A DNA stretch of 64,000 bases from Ww85 sp963745765 (GTDB lineage Bacteria > Desulfobacterota > Desulfobulbia > Desulfobulbales > Desulfocapsaceae), in NCBI GenBank assembly GCA_963745765.1, contig CAVUYQ010000025.1, forward strand, positions 62,001 to 126,000. The letters run 5' to 3'. Numbering within the stretch: the stretch's first letter is position 1; each line of letters starts with the position of its first letter. Made by a program: the position numbers and the translations under genes. Below are positions 26,177 to 34,833 of the stretch, piece by piece. Below the pieces are notes generated by a model that had not been told where the DNA came from, did not search any database, and was given only the letters and a program-made list of their open reading frames with translations.

Positions 26177-26210
26177 CCAGGGGCTCGTTTCCGAAAGGAC
26201 GAGCCCCTGG
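26177..26210 (+). promoter_or_regulatory. Stem-loop between dppA and dppB
   Basis: CCAGGGGCTCGT (26177-26188) pairs perfectly with ACGAGCCCCTGG (26199-26210); the loop contains CCGAAAGG, a GNRA-type mini-hairpin. No T-run follows. It overlaps a GTG codon that could otherwise extend dppB, which favours the ATG at 26231 as the dppB start. Confidence 0.6.
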
Positions 26211-26230
26211 TGTGCGGAGACAGATCCGGG

Positions 26231-27211
26231 ATGCTCGCTTTTATCATCAGAAGAATTCTGCAGTCCATCGTGGTTATGCTCATGGTGGCCCTGCTTTCTT
26301 TTACGCTCTTTCGTTACGTGGGAGATCCTGTAGTCAGCATGGTGGGAAGGGATACAACCTTTGAGGAGCGCGAAGCGCTGCGTGAAACCCTGGGACTGAA
26401 TGATTCGATAATTGTACAGTTCGGCCGGTTTGTGAAAAATGCCTCGAGGGGGGACTTCGGTATTTCCTATGAGCAGCGGCGCCCGGTAATCGATCTGATC
26501 GCTGAACGGGCACCCGCGACACTGGAACTCAGTTTTGTCTCAGGTCTCTTTGCCCTCGTGGTTGGGGTGTTTATGGGGGTGTACAGCGGTCTGCACAAGG
26601 ATGGGTTTCTCAGTAAGATTTTTCAATCGGTGTCACTGGTCGGTATTTCGCTTCCCCCATTTCTCGTCGGTATCCTGCTGATCTATCTGTTTGCGGTTCA
26701 ACTTGGCTGGCTCCCGTCCATGGGGAGGGGAGAGGTGCATCAAATAGGTTTCTGGTCCACCGGGTTTCTTTCTTTCAGCGGCCTGAAGTCCCTGATCCTT
26801 CCGGCTATTACCCTCGGGCTTTTCCAGATGACGCTTATCATGCGCCTGGTCCGTTCTGAAATGCTCGAGGTGATGCGCACTGATTATATCAAATTTGCCC
26901 GTGCCCGGGGACTCACCAACAGGGCGGTGAATTTCGGGCATGCTCTGAAGAATACCCTGGTACCGGTGATCACCGTGACCGGCTTGCAGCTGGGCCAGAT
27001 TATTGCCTACTCCATTATCACCGAGACCGTATTTCAATGGCCGGGTATGGGCTATCTCTTCCTCCAGGCCGTACAGCGGGTTGATCTGCCCGTCATGGGT
27101 GCCTACCTGGTGCTGGTCGCCCTGATTTTCGTGGTCATCAATCTTATCGTTGATTTCCTCTACTATGCGGTTGATCCCCGTCTCCGTATGGAAGGCGGCT
27201 CGGTCTCCTAG
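26231..27211 (+). CDS. dppB: Dipeptide ABC transporter permease DppB
   Basis: A 326-residue membrane protein from the ATG at 26231 (MLAFIIRRILQSIVVMLMVALLSF), preceded by GGAGA. The typical DppB/OppB order is present: N-terminal helix, periplasmic part with TLGLNDSIIVQFGRFVKNASRGDFG, five further helices and the cytoplasmic EAA loop (YIKFARARGLTNRAVNFGHALKNTLVPVITVTG), which docks on the ATPase. It pairs with DppC as the membrane channel for di- and oligopeptides. Confidence 0.93.
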   Translation: MLAFIIRRILQSIVVMLMVALLSFTLFRYVGDPVVSMVGRDTTFEEREALRETLGLNDSIIVQFGRFVKNASRGDFGISYEQRRPVIDLIAERAPATLELSFVSGLFALVVGVFMGVYSGLHKDGFLSKIFQSVSLVGISLPPFLVGILLIYLFAVQLGWLPSMGRGEVHQIGFWSTGFLSFSGLKSLILPAITLGLFQMTLIMRLVRSEMLEVMRTDYIKFARARGLTNRAVNFGHALKNTLVPVITVTGLQLGQIIAYSIITETVFQWPGMGYLFLQAVQRVDLPVMGAYLVLVALIFVVINLIVDFLYYAVDPRLRMEGGSVS

Positions 27212-27273
27212 CAGAGCTACACGGTGGAAACGGAATTTCTTTGATTTGCACATGAGCTGAGGCGTTATAATAC

Positions 27274-28206
27274 GTGGATATTTTTAGATACATTGCAAAA
27301 CGGTATACCCTGATCATCGACAGCGATATTTTCTACAGCTTTCGCCGATCACCGGTGACGATTGCGGCCACCGTCATAACGGTGGTCTACATCCTTGGAA
27401 CCATATTTGCCCCGCTGATAGCCCCCCACAATTCCTATGACCTCACCAGTCTTTCCCTGCTTGATGCCTTTCTCCCGCCAGCGTGGATAGAGGGCGGTTC
27501 CACCAACTATCTTTTAGGAACAGACGACCAGGGGCGGGGTATTCTCTCAACCATAATCTGGGGGTCGCGCCTCTCTCTCGGGGTCGGCTTTGCCGCGGTC
27601 ATTTTTTCCGGAATTTTCGGTACCGCTCTCGGCCTCATCAGCGGGTCAGCGGGGGGGAAGGTTGATGCCTTTATCATGCGGGTGGCGGAAGTCCAGCTCA
27701 CCTTTCCGGCAATACTTATCGCCCTGCTGGTCGACGGTGTCAGCCGTGGTATCATGAATGTCTATGAAGCCGAGGCGATGGCTATCTATGTGGTGATTTT
27801 CTCCATCAGTGTCTCCTTCTGGCCGCAATATGCGCGGACCGTCCGTGCTTCCACCGTCGTGGAGATGGAAAAGTCCTACGTGGAAGCAGCGCAGGTGGCG
27901 GGAAGACATCCGGCGATGATTATGACCTTTCATGTGCTTCCCAATGTCATGGGGCCGGTACTGGTTATTACGACCATTAACCTGGCGCTGGCCATCATCC
28001 TGGAGGCGACCCTTTCATTTCTCGGGGTCGGCATTCCACCCACTGAACCCTCCCTTGGCACCATGATCAGGATCGGCAATGACTATCTTTTCTCCGGAGA
28101 ATGGTGGATCACTGTATTTCCCGGCGCAGCCCTGGCGATACTGGTGCTTGCGGTAAATCTTCTCGGAGATTGGATGCGTGACGCCTTCAATCCAAAACTA
28201 CGCTGA
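27274..28206 (+). CDS. dppC: Dipeptide ABC transporter permease DppC
   Basis: A 310-residue membrane protein starting at a GTG (27274); GAGG lies about 13 bases upstream. The DppC layout is clear: a helix at residues 28-50, FAPLIAPHNSYD, LGTDDQGRGILSTIIWGSRLSLGVG, and the EAA loop YVEAAQVAGRHPAMIMTFHVLPNVMGPVLV. The closing LVLAVNLLGDWMRDAFNPKLR is also typical. It overlaps dppD by four bases (ATGA), showing translational coupling. Confidence 0.93.
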   Translation: MDIFRYIAKRYTLIIDSDIFYSFRRSPVTIAATVITVVYILGTIFAPLIAPHNSYDLTSLSLLDAFLPPAWIEGGSTNYLLGTDDQGRGILSTIIWGSRLSLGVGFAAVIFSGIFGTALGLISGSAGGKVDAFIMRVAEVQLTFPAILIALLVDGVSRGIMNVYEAEAMAIYVVIFSISVSFWPQYARTVRASTVVEMEKSYVEAAQVAGRHPAMIMTFHVLPNVMGPVLVITTINLALAIILEATLSFLGVGIPPTEPSLGTMIRIGNDYLFSGEWWITVFPGAALAILVLAVNLLGDWMRDAFNPKLR

Positions 28207-29183
28207 TGAGTGAGCAACTGCTGCAGGTTGAAGACCTCACGGTCATGCTTCCCACCCGCAAGGGTCTTCTCACGGCGGTGGAAGATGTGTCCATTGATAT
28301 CGCTGCCGGCGAGGTCCTTGGGGTAGTCGGTGAGTCCGGTGCTGGTAAATCGCTGACCGGAGCAGCCATAACGGGTCTGTTGGAACCACCGCTTTATATC
28401 GGTAAAGGGAAAATTTTGCTGGAAGGCAAAAGGATCGACAATCTTCCCTATGGAGCGATGCGCCGCATTCGGGGTAAACAGATCGGCGCCATTTTCCAGG
28501 ATCCCCTTACCAGTCTTAATCCTCTCTATACCGTAGGCTGGCAGCTGGTGGAGACCATCACTACTCATCTGCCCGTCAGTGCAGCCGAAGCCAAAAGACA
28601 GGCAATTGATCTTCTCAAGGAAGTAGGGCTGCCGGCGGCAGCGGAGCGGATAGATCATTATCCGCATCAGTTCTCAGGCGGAATGCGGCAACGGGTTGTT
28701 ATAGCCCTGGCCCTTTGTGCCAATCCCCGGCTGATAATTGCCGATGAACCGACCACGGCCCTGGATGTCTCCATCCAGGCCCAGATCATCCGGCTGCTTA
28801 AACGACTCTGCCGTGAGCATAAGACTGCCGTCATGCTCATTACTCACGATATGGGTGTTATTGCCGAAACAGCCGATCGGGTAGCGGTCATGTATGCCGG
28901 TCGAATTATCGAAGTGGGGCCGGTGGGAGATGTGATCCGCAATCCCCATCACCCGTACACCGTGGGTCTTATGAACTCCATTCCGTCAATTGCCCGCGAG
29001 GTGGAATGGCTTACCCAGATAGACGGAGCCATGCCTCGCCTCAACAATATTCCCGATGGGTGTGCTTTTCATCCCCGCTGTCCGAAGGCCTTTGAGCGAT
29101 GTCGCCGGGAGCGGCCGAACCTGATATCGATGCAGAAATCCCAGGCGGCCTGCTGGCTCTGTGAGAAGGAGGGCGGGCGATGA
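28206..29183 (+). CDS. dppD: Dipeptide ABC transporter ATPase DppD
   Basis: A 325-residue ATPase with Walker A GESGAGKS near residues 39-46, Q-loop FQDPLTSLNPL, signature SGGMRQR, Walker B LIIADEPTTALD and the switch H in ITHDMGVIAE. The C-terminal oligopeptide extension GCAFHPRCPKAFERC, with its conserved cysteines, identifies it as a Dpp/Opp ATPase. It starts within the end of dppC and overlaps dppF by four bases. Confidence 0.95.
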   Translation: MSEQLLQVEDLTVMLPTRKGLLTAVEDVSIDIAAGEVLGVVGESGAGKSLTGAAITGLLEPPLYIGKGKILLEGKRIDNLPYGAMRRIRGKQIGAIFQDPLTSLNPLYTVGWQLVETITTHLPVSAAEAKRQAIDLLKEVGLPAAAERIDHYPHQFSGGMRQRVVIALALCANPRLIIADEPTTALDVSIQAQIIRLLKRLCREHKTAVMLITHDMGVIAETADRVAVMYAGRIIEVGPVGDVIRNPHHPYTVGLMNSIPSIAREVEWLTQIDGAMPRLNNIPDGCAFHPRCPKAFERCRRERPNLISMQKSQAACWLCEKEGGR

Positions 29184-30181
29184 GCGGCAGCAATAAACCC
29201 CTGGTGCGGGCCCGCAGTCTTACCCGGCATTTTGACGTTTCACCTCCTTTTCTGAACCGGATTATTGAAAGGAAACAGCGCCTGTTCGTCAAGGCGGTTG
29301 AAGGCATCGACTTTGACATTGCCCGGGGAGAAACATTTGCCCTTGTCGGGGAGTCCGGCTGCGGGAAGACGACCGTTGCCCGTATGCTGGTAGGGCTTGA
29401 GCGGCCAACCAGCGGAACCATGGAATTTGACGGCATCGATATCTCCCTTCTGAAGACCCGCCGTGAAATGAGGAAGTACCGGCGACGTATGCAGATGATT
29501 TTCCAGGATCCCTTTGCCAGCCTGAATCCTCGCTGGCGGGTCCTGAATATTGTGGCGGAGCCGATACGCTCATTCGGAATAGTGAAAGGAAATGAGGCGG
29601 TTCGGGAGCGGGTGTTCACGCTTCTTCGCCAGGTCGGCCTCGGCGAGAATGACGCCTATAACTATCCTCACGAATTTTCCGGGGGACAGCGTCAGCGTAT
29701 TGCCATTGCCCGTGCCCTTGCCACGAGGCCTGAATTTGTTGTCTGCGACGAGCCGACCTCGGCCCTTGATGTATCGGTGCAGGCTCAGATCCTGAACCTG
29801 ATGAAGCGTCTGCAAAATGAACTGGGCCTGTCCTACCTGCTTATCACCCACGATCTCGCCGTCGTGCACCATATTGCCTCGCGGGTTGGGGTCATGTACC
29901 TGGGACATCTCTGTGAGTCGGCTGATTCGCGTACCATATTTTCCGCCCCCCGTCATCCTTATACCAAGCTGCTGCTGGAGACGATTCCGGATCTTTCCAT
30001 GCGCAATGATGAAAGACTGCCTATGGCCGGAGAGGTTCCCAACCCGATGAATCCGCCGTCCGGCTGCGTTTTTAATCCGCGCTGTCCCTATGTTGCAGAT
30101 GTCTGCAGGAAGATAGTGCCTGTCCGGCAGATAATCGGGCACGAATTGGTGGCTTGCCATGCTTATAAGGCGGAGAAGTGA
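29180..30181 (+). CDS. dppF: Dipeptide ABC transporter ATPase DppF
   Basis: A 333-residue ATPase. Walker A GESGCGKT lies near residues 56-63, then Q-loop FQDPFASLNPRW, signature SGGQRQR, Walker B FVVCDEPTSALD and LITHDLAVV. It ends with the Cys-containing tail CVFNPRCPYVADVC seen in oligopeptide ATPases. With DppD it forms the heterodimeric motor. It is translationally coupled to dppD and followed 48 bases later by a peptidase gene that would process the imported peptides. Confidence 0.95.
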   Translation: MSGSNKPLVRARSLTRHFDVSPPFLNRIIERKQRLFVKAVEGIDFDIARGETFALVGESGCGKTTVARMLVGLERPTSGTMEFDGIDISLLKTRREMRKYRRRMQMIFQDPFASLNPRWRVLNIVAEPIRSFGIVKGNEAVRERVFTLLRQVGLGENDAYNYPHEFSGGQRQRIAIARALATRPEFVVCDEPTSALDVSVQAQILNLMKRLQNELGLSYLLITHDLAVVHHIASRVGVMYLGHLCESADSRTIFSAPRHPYTKLLLETIPDLSMRNDERLPMAGEVPNPMNPPSGCVFNPRCPYVADVCRKIVPVRQIIGHELVACHAYKAEK

Positions 30182-30229
30182 TTCTCCCGGAACATTTTCA
30201 ACAATAACAAAAAAAGAGGGATACCAACC

Positions 30230-31339
30230 ATGATGGAACAAAGCCCGGTTCATAAACTCTTTATGACGATTGCCTCCATGGACAGTTATATCGGCCGTGA
30301 AGGCCGTCTTGCCGATTTTCTTGAAGCAAGACTGCGAGGACTTGCTGCTGAGGTGTGGCGTGATGACTCGGCGGCAAAGACCGGCAGCGACACCGGCAAC
30401 GTCATTGCCCGATTCCCCGGCACACTGGCAGGGGCGCCGACTATTCTGCTCTGTTCCCATATGGATACTATTGGTCCGACAAACGATATGGTCCCGGAAC
30501 TGAGGGACGGCTGTATTTACAGCAGGGGTGAAACCGTTCTCGGGGCGGATGACAAGGCGGGAGTTGCGGTAATCATCTCCACCATCGAAGCCATGAAAGA
30601 GCAGGGCATCGAACATGGCCCGCTTGAGGTCGTTTTTACCGTGCAGGAGGAGCCCGGCCTCAGGGGTGCAACGCACCTTAATGCCGAATTGAAAGCCGAA
30701 TACGGCTATATCCTCGATGGAGACGGCCCGGTCGGTACGATTATCAACCGGGCGCCGGCCAAGGTCGATCTGGATTTCACCATTATTGGCCAGGCAGCCC
30801 ATGCGGGTATATGTCCTGAAGCCGGGGTCAATGCCATTGTTGCAGCGGCAAGCGCCATCTCGCGTGTCCGTTCGGGCAGACTCGACGAGGAAACAACCTC
30901 AAACTTCGGTATGTTCACCGGTGGCACGCTGCGCAACATCGTCGCGGACAGGGCTGAGATCGGAGTAGAAGTGCGCAGTGGTCAGGACGCAAAGCTCGAG
31001 CTTGAATCGGACAAGGTGATTGAAGCCTTCCGCTCGGCGGCGCAGGAATATGGTGCGGAAATGGAGTTCACTAAATCCTATGCCTTCAAGGCATTCAATA
31101 TCCCTATTGAGCATCCGGCAGTTTACCGGGCCCGCCAGGCCGCCGAATCGCTTGGTATCGAGCCGGTCATGTGGGCCTCCGGCGGCGGTCTTGATGCCAA
31201 CGTCTTCAATGCCAAGGGGTTACCTTGTGTTGCCCTCGGGCTTGGTATCGAAGACCCTCATTCCGCCAAGGAATACATCCCGGTGGCGCAATTGGAGGAA
31301 GGGGTCCGGTTTCTCACGGCAATCCTTTCCGGACAGTAG
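30230..31339 (+). CDS. M20-family peptidase (PepT-like)
   Basis: A 369-residue cytoplasmic metallopeptidase. Metal and catalytic motifs are visible: SHMDT (His77, Asp79), GADDKAGVAVIIST, the general-base pair in VQEEPGLRGATHL, LDGDGPVGTII, and a dimer-domain GQAAHAGICPEAGVNAI. The C-terminal His lies in GLGIEDPHSAKEYI. The pattern fits the tripeptidase T-like group. It follows dppABCDF with a good GAGGG ribosome site and most likely hydrolyses imported small peptides. Confidence 0.88.
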   Translation: MMEQSPVHKLFMTIASMDSYIGREGRLADFLEARLRGLAAEVWRDDSAAKTGSDTGNVIARFPGTLAGAPTILLCSHMDTIGPTNDMVPELRDGCIYSRGETVLGADDKAGVAVIISTIEAMKEQGIEHGPLEVVFTVQEEPGLRGATHLNAELKAEYGYILDGDGPVGTIINRAPAKVDLDFTIIGQAAHAGICPEAGVNAIVAAASAISRVRSGRLDEETTSNFGMFTGGTLRNIVADRAEIGVEVRSGQDAKLELESDKVIEAFRSAAQEYGAEMEFTKSYAFKAFNIPIEHPAVYRARQAAESLGIEPVMWASGGGLDANVFNAKGLPCVALGLGIEDPHSAKEYIPVAQLEEGVRFLTAILSGQ

Positions 31340-31386
31340 AGCAGGATAGAGCAATAACGTGTTCTTATGCCATTGATTGTTCAAAT

Positions 31387-32667
31387 CTAAAGCATACACG
31401 GGTGAAATGTTCTCGTCAGTTCCCTCGGCGTGTTCTCGACAAGGATCTTACCCCTTCTGATCACGTAAAGTTTTTCAGCTTGACCTATTATTGCCTCTGA
31501 CGGTGACTGGCATTCAAGGATGTTGATGTCTGCATGACAGCCTGGTTCGAGTCCGTAATTTTCAAGACCAAGTATGCGTGCACCATTGTATGTAGCCATT
31601 TTCATTAGCGTTTCAAGTTCTTCAATAGTGTCCATGTGAGCCCCGTAGGCGAGAATTAATCCCTCTTCCAAAAGGTCGAAATTACCCATTGGACGAAGCG
31701 CATCCCTGACATTATTCGAGGCATATGATACGTTCACCCCGCTCTTGAGCAACTCCTTCACCCTGGTAAGGCCTCTTCTCACATTTCTCGTATCCTCTCT
31801 CCCCAACCTGTAGAGATCAGGCTGAGAAACAACGTTCATTCCCGAGTCCAGAATGAGGCGTATGGCCTTACCGGCAACTTCCGGCTCAGCCGATCCGAGA
31901 GATGAAACATGACCCGCAGTGACTCTCCCCTGATAACCGTGTTCAATTATTCTCCTGGCCAGATAAACGACTTCAAGTTCATCCAGTTCAACGGAAGAAG
32001 CGATTCCGAGGTCGGCATGTACATCAAGATCAACACCGGCACCCATAGCAAGATCCAATGCCATATCTATATGCGCTTTATAGTCGGTTTCTCCTTTTGC
32101 ATTCCTATCAAGATTCGGGGCGGCACCCATGACATCAACGCCGTTTTTCAGTGCTTCCTGGAAAAGAGAAAAGTTGGCAGGATGATTGGTAAGTCCCTGC
32201 TGGGGAAACGCTACAATCTGGAGTGTGATGAATGGTGAACACATCTCCCTTGCACGTACCAGCGCATTGAGGTGCTTGAAACCGATTTGCCGGTCAATAT
32301 GGCATTGAGCTCTTACGGCGGTAATGCCCTGGCGCGCGGCTAGTTTCAGGGCCAATACACTTCTCGATATGATATCTTTTTCAGTAAAATCCCGCCGCCT
32401 TTTCTCAAGTGACTCATTCAGGCCGTAATGTGAGAGATATGGTTCAGTTCTCCCGGGGACTGCAGGGTCATTCATCAATGCGATGTCAAGATGGACATGG
32501 CTTTCCACAAACGAGGGATAGACCAGATATCCTTTGCCGTCGAGGATCCGGGAGGAAGGGTAGTCCAGGCGATCTCCAATAGCTATGATAACACCATCGT
32601 GTACCGCTATGTCACATGTTGAGGTGTAACTCCTGTCCCGTACATTCCTGATGAGAAGATCAATCAT
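31387..32667 (-). CDS. Cytosine-deaminase-like amidohydrolase with altered catalytic residues
   Basis: A 426-residue TIM-barrel amidohydrolase. Alignment by eye with cytosine deaminase CodA is convincing: FVESHVHLD (HxH), LKLAARQGITAVRAQCHID, PFITLQIVAFPQQGL, VDVMGAAPN, DVHADLG, VTAGHVSS and RRGLTRVKELLKSGVNV. However, CodA's HCDE becomes HADL, losing the catalytic Glu, and its GHDD becomes ASNN, losing the metal-binding Asp. It is therefore unlikely to deaminate cytosine by the standard mechanism. The divergent NCS1 permease and the ureide genes nearby suggest a cyclic amide or ureide substrate. The promoter area carries a copy of the recurring palindrome. Confidence 0.82.
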   Translation of the reverse strand: MIDLLIRNVRDRSYTSTCDIAVHDGVIIAIGDRLDYPSSRILDGKGYLVYPSFVESHVHLDIALMNDPAVPGRTEPYLSHYGLNESLEKRRRDFTEKDIISRSVLALKLAARQGITAVRAQCHIDRQIGFKHLNALVRAREMCSPFITLQIVAFPQQGLTNHPANFSLFQEALKNGVDVMGAAPNLDRNAKGETDYKAHIDMALDLAMGAGVDLDVHADLGIASSVELDELEVVYLARRIIEHGYQGRVTAGHVSSLGSAEPEVAGKAIRLILDSGMNVVSQPDLYRLGREDTRNVRRGLTRVKELLKSGVNVSYASNNVRDALRPMGNFDLLEEGLILAYGAHMDTIEELETLMKMATYNGARILGLENYGLEPGCHADINILECQSPSEAIIGQAEKLYVIRRGKILVENTPRELTRTFHPCML

Positions 32668-32816
32668 AAACGACTTCCTGCAATTTGTTTTTCATGGGAG
32701 AAACACAAAAATTCATTCGCCAGGCTCTGAGCAGGTCATTGACCTGCAGGAATTAGTTTCGCTATTGTTCTGAATGTGCCTTCCCTGCCTCTCGGCATTG
32801 ATAATATCTTCCGTAT

Positions 32817-32833
32817 ATATTGTTAACATTAAT
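32817..32833. promoter_or_regulatory. Candidate operator upstream of the amidohydrolase
   Basis: On the minus strand this reads ATTAATGTTAACAATAT, identical over 17 bases to the site at 49336-49352 in front of allE. It contains the TTGT-TA-ACAT form of the palindrome TTGT-N2-ACAA found at other ureide promoters in this window. It lies 150 bases upstream of the amidohydrolase start. Confidence 0.6.
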
Positions 32834-32851
32834 AACATAAAATGCAATCCA

Positions 32852-32871
32852 TTATGTGAAATTACACATAA
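32852..32871. promoter_or_regulatory. Palindrome TTATGTG-N6-CACATAA
   Basis: Perfect 7-bp inverted repeats with a six-base AT-rich centre lie in the 501-base divergent region between the amidohydrolase and the NCS1 permease. The form resembles CRP/FNR-family sites (TGTGA-type half-sites) but is not an exact consensus. Confidence 0.4.
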
Positions 32872-33050
32872 CAAATAGAGCAGTGATTAATCAGGGAAAA
32901 TAATACCGGCCAATTTCAGATTCGCACATAGATCTGCTCATAGATTGTATCTATCTATTTTAAATAATTTATTTTCTAAATAAATTTTCTCGGCGCATTA
33001 ACTTCTTTTTAGGCAAGCACCAGTTTAGTCGTTGTAAGCAAATATGACAA

Positions 33051-33085
33051 TAATTGTTGACATCTATATTGGCCCATCGTATGCT
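33051..33085 (+). promoter_or_regulatory. Promoter with overlapping operator for the NCS1 permease
   Basis: TTGACA at 33057-33062 and TATGCT at 33080-33085 are spaced 17 bases apart. The -35 box lies inside TAATTGTTGACA (33051-33062), a 12-base string also present on the minus strand at the livK promoter. Binding of the putative regulator here would block RNA polymerase, so repression is expected. Confidence 0.55.
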
Positions 33086-33168
33086 GGATCTGGATGTTAG
33101 AAAGATCGGATGAAACCTGGCACTACTACGAAACCGGACGAGTCACAAACATCACAAGGGGAGCGCTT

Positions 33169-34608
33169 ATGTCAGTTCAAGAAATGCAGATCAAAGATCA
33201 CGATCCTAGACTTTACAATGAAGATTTAGCACCGATTCCTTCCGAAAAACGATCCTGGGGGTGGTTCGAAATTTTCAATGTCTGGTCAAACGATGTCCAA
33301 AGTCTTTTCGGCTATTCTCTTGCCGCCTCCCTGTTCCTGTCCTACGGGTTGAATGGCTGGGCCGTATTCGGTGCAATTATCCTTGCCGGTTTCATCGTCA
33401 TGTATCTCGTGAATCTCTCCGGAAGGCCAAGTGTTAAGTACGGCATTCCTTATCCGGTTTTCGCCAGGGCGAGCATGGGTGTCTTCGGAGCAAACTTTCC
33501 TGCGCTGATAAGGGGCACGGTGGCAATATTCTGGTACGGGGCCCAAACCTATTTTGCCTCAACGGCAATAGCTCTTCTTTTATCGGCTGTTACCGGATCG
33601 GAAGCAGGTGCGACCTATCTCGGCCTGACGTTTATAGATTGGATCTCCTATCTCTTTGTCTGGACTTTCCAGATATTCCTCTTCTGGAAGGGCATTGAGT
33701 GGATCCGCAATTTCCTTAACTGGGCCGGCCCCATGGTATATGTTGTCATGGTCGGCCTGATGATTGTTATCTGGATAAAAGCCGGTGGAAACCTGCTTGC
33801 AGAGACAGGTAATATATTCAAAGGTACCGCAAGTGATTATCATGGCACCTCTTTGTCGGCTTTCGTTGCAATCGTTGGGACAATGATCGCTTATTTTGGA
33901 GCTGTCGTCATCAATTTCGGAGATTTCGGCAGATTTGTGCATAACGAAAAAGAGATGAAAAAAGGCAATCTCATCGGACTCCCGTTAAACATCGCATTTT
34001 TCTCTTTTATCACACTCGTCGTAACAGCAGGAACGGTAGTCATCTTTGGCGAACAACTTACCAACCCAACCGATATGGTTGCCAGGGTAAACAGTTTGCC
34101 ATTGACCATTATTGCCGCGATAACCTTTTTCATGGCAACCATTGGTATCAATCTCGTAGCAAACTTTGTCCCGCCTGCCTATGACCTTGCCAACCTGTTT
34201 CCAAGTAAAATCAACTTCAAAACGGGAGGAATTATTACTGCGCTCATTGCCTTTCCCATTGGAGCTCTGTGGGTTGCTGTTATAAGCCAATTGGGGATTT
34301 TTGGTTTTGTGAACTCTCTCGGAGCAGTTCTTGCTCCGATGTATGGCATCATGATTACTGACTATTATATAGTGAAGAAGCAGGAACTCGACGTGCAGGA
34401 TCTGTTCTCGACCGATCCGAAGGGGAAATATTATTACACTGGAGGCTGGAACCGTAAGGCCTTGATTGCTTTTATCCCTGCGGCACTATTTTCCGTAGCA
34501 TCGGTATGGGTACCGATGCTTGAAGCTCTTTCCGGATATGCCTGGATTATTGGAGCAGCCCTGGGTGGAAGCTTTTATTACTTTTCTGCCTGCCGCAAAA
34601 ACAGCTGA
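33169..34608 (+). CDS. NCS1-family nucleobase/hydantoin/allantoin permease
   Basis: About 479 residues from the ATG at 33169, which has a strong AGGGGAG ribosome site; an upstream in-frame start is less likely. It has about twelve helices and the NCS1 opening YNEDLAPIPSEKRSWGWFEIFNVWSNDVQSLFGYSLAASLF. GRPSVKYGIPYPVFARASMGVFGANFPALIRGTVAIFWYGAQTYFAS follows, and NFGDFGRFV comes later. NCS1 proteins import cytosine, purines, hydantoins or allantoin with H+ or Na+. The flanking allantoinase, racemase and amidohydrolase favour a hydantoin or allantoin substrate. Confidence 0.92.
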   Translation: MSVQEMQIKDHDPRLYNEDLAPIPSEKRSWGWFEIFNVWSNDVQSLFGYSLAASLFLSYGLNGWAVFGAIILAGFIVMYLVNLSGRPSVKYGIPYPVFARASMGVFGANFPALIRGTVAIFWYGAQTYFASTAIALLLSAVTGSEAGATYLGLTFIDWISYLFVWTFQIFLFWKGIEWIRNFLNWAGPMVYVVMVGLMIVIWIKAGGNLLAETGNIFKGTASDYHGTSLSAFVAIVGTMIAYFGAVVINFGDFGRFVHNEKEMKKGNLIGLPLNIAFFSFITLVVTAGTVVIFGEQLTNPTDMVARVNSLPLTIIAAITFFMATIGINLVANFVPPAYDLANLFPSKINFKTGGIITALIAFPIGALWVAVISQLGIFGFVNSLGAVLAPMYGIMITDYYIVKKQELDVQDLFSTDPKGKYYYTGGWNRKALIAFIPAALFSVASVWVPMLEALSGYAWIIGAALGGSFYYFSACRKNS

Positions 34609-34645
34609 CCTGAAATCAAAGAGCAGATAAGCTCAACATCAAAAC

Positions 34646-34688
34646 ACCAGCGGATCGCAATTTCCTCATCGGGTTGTGATCCGCTGGT
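34646..34688. promoter_or_regulatory. Long hairpin downstream of the NCS1 permease
   Basis: ACCAGCGGATCGCAA (34646-34660) pairs with TTGTGATCCGCTGGT (34674-34688) over 15 positions with one G-U pair and a 13-base loop. No T-run follows immediately. It may protect the 3' end of the permease message or help termination. Confidence 0.5.
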
Positions 34689-34766
34689 CGCACCTCTTTA
34701 ATAAAGCAGACAGCAAGTAAATGTATTTCTGGCTCTGGACTTGAAGTCCTCATCGGCTTTGAAGAG

Positions 34767-34812
34767 CATCTCTGTCTCGATGACAGAGGTGTCTCGAATT
34801 ATTTTGATTTTT
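34767..34812 (+). terminator. Probable terminator of the NCS1 permease transcript
   Basis: CATCTCTGTC (34767-34776) pairs with GACAGAGGTG (34782-34791) around TCGAT, with one G-U pair, and is followed by a T-rich stretch ending in a T6 run. It lies between the convergent permease and puuE genes. Confidence 0.5.
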
Positions 34813-34833
34813 TAATTGTCCATCCTGCCCTTA

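Noticed and set aside
29570..30802. A 410-codon minus-strand frame across dppF and the M20 peptidase
   Set aside because: Antisense to two well-supported genes, with no ribosome site and no recognisable domain.
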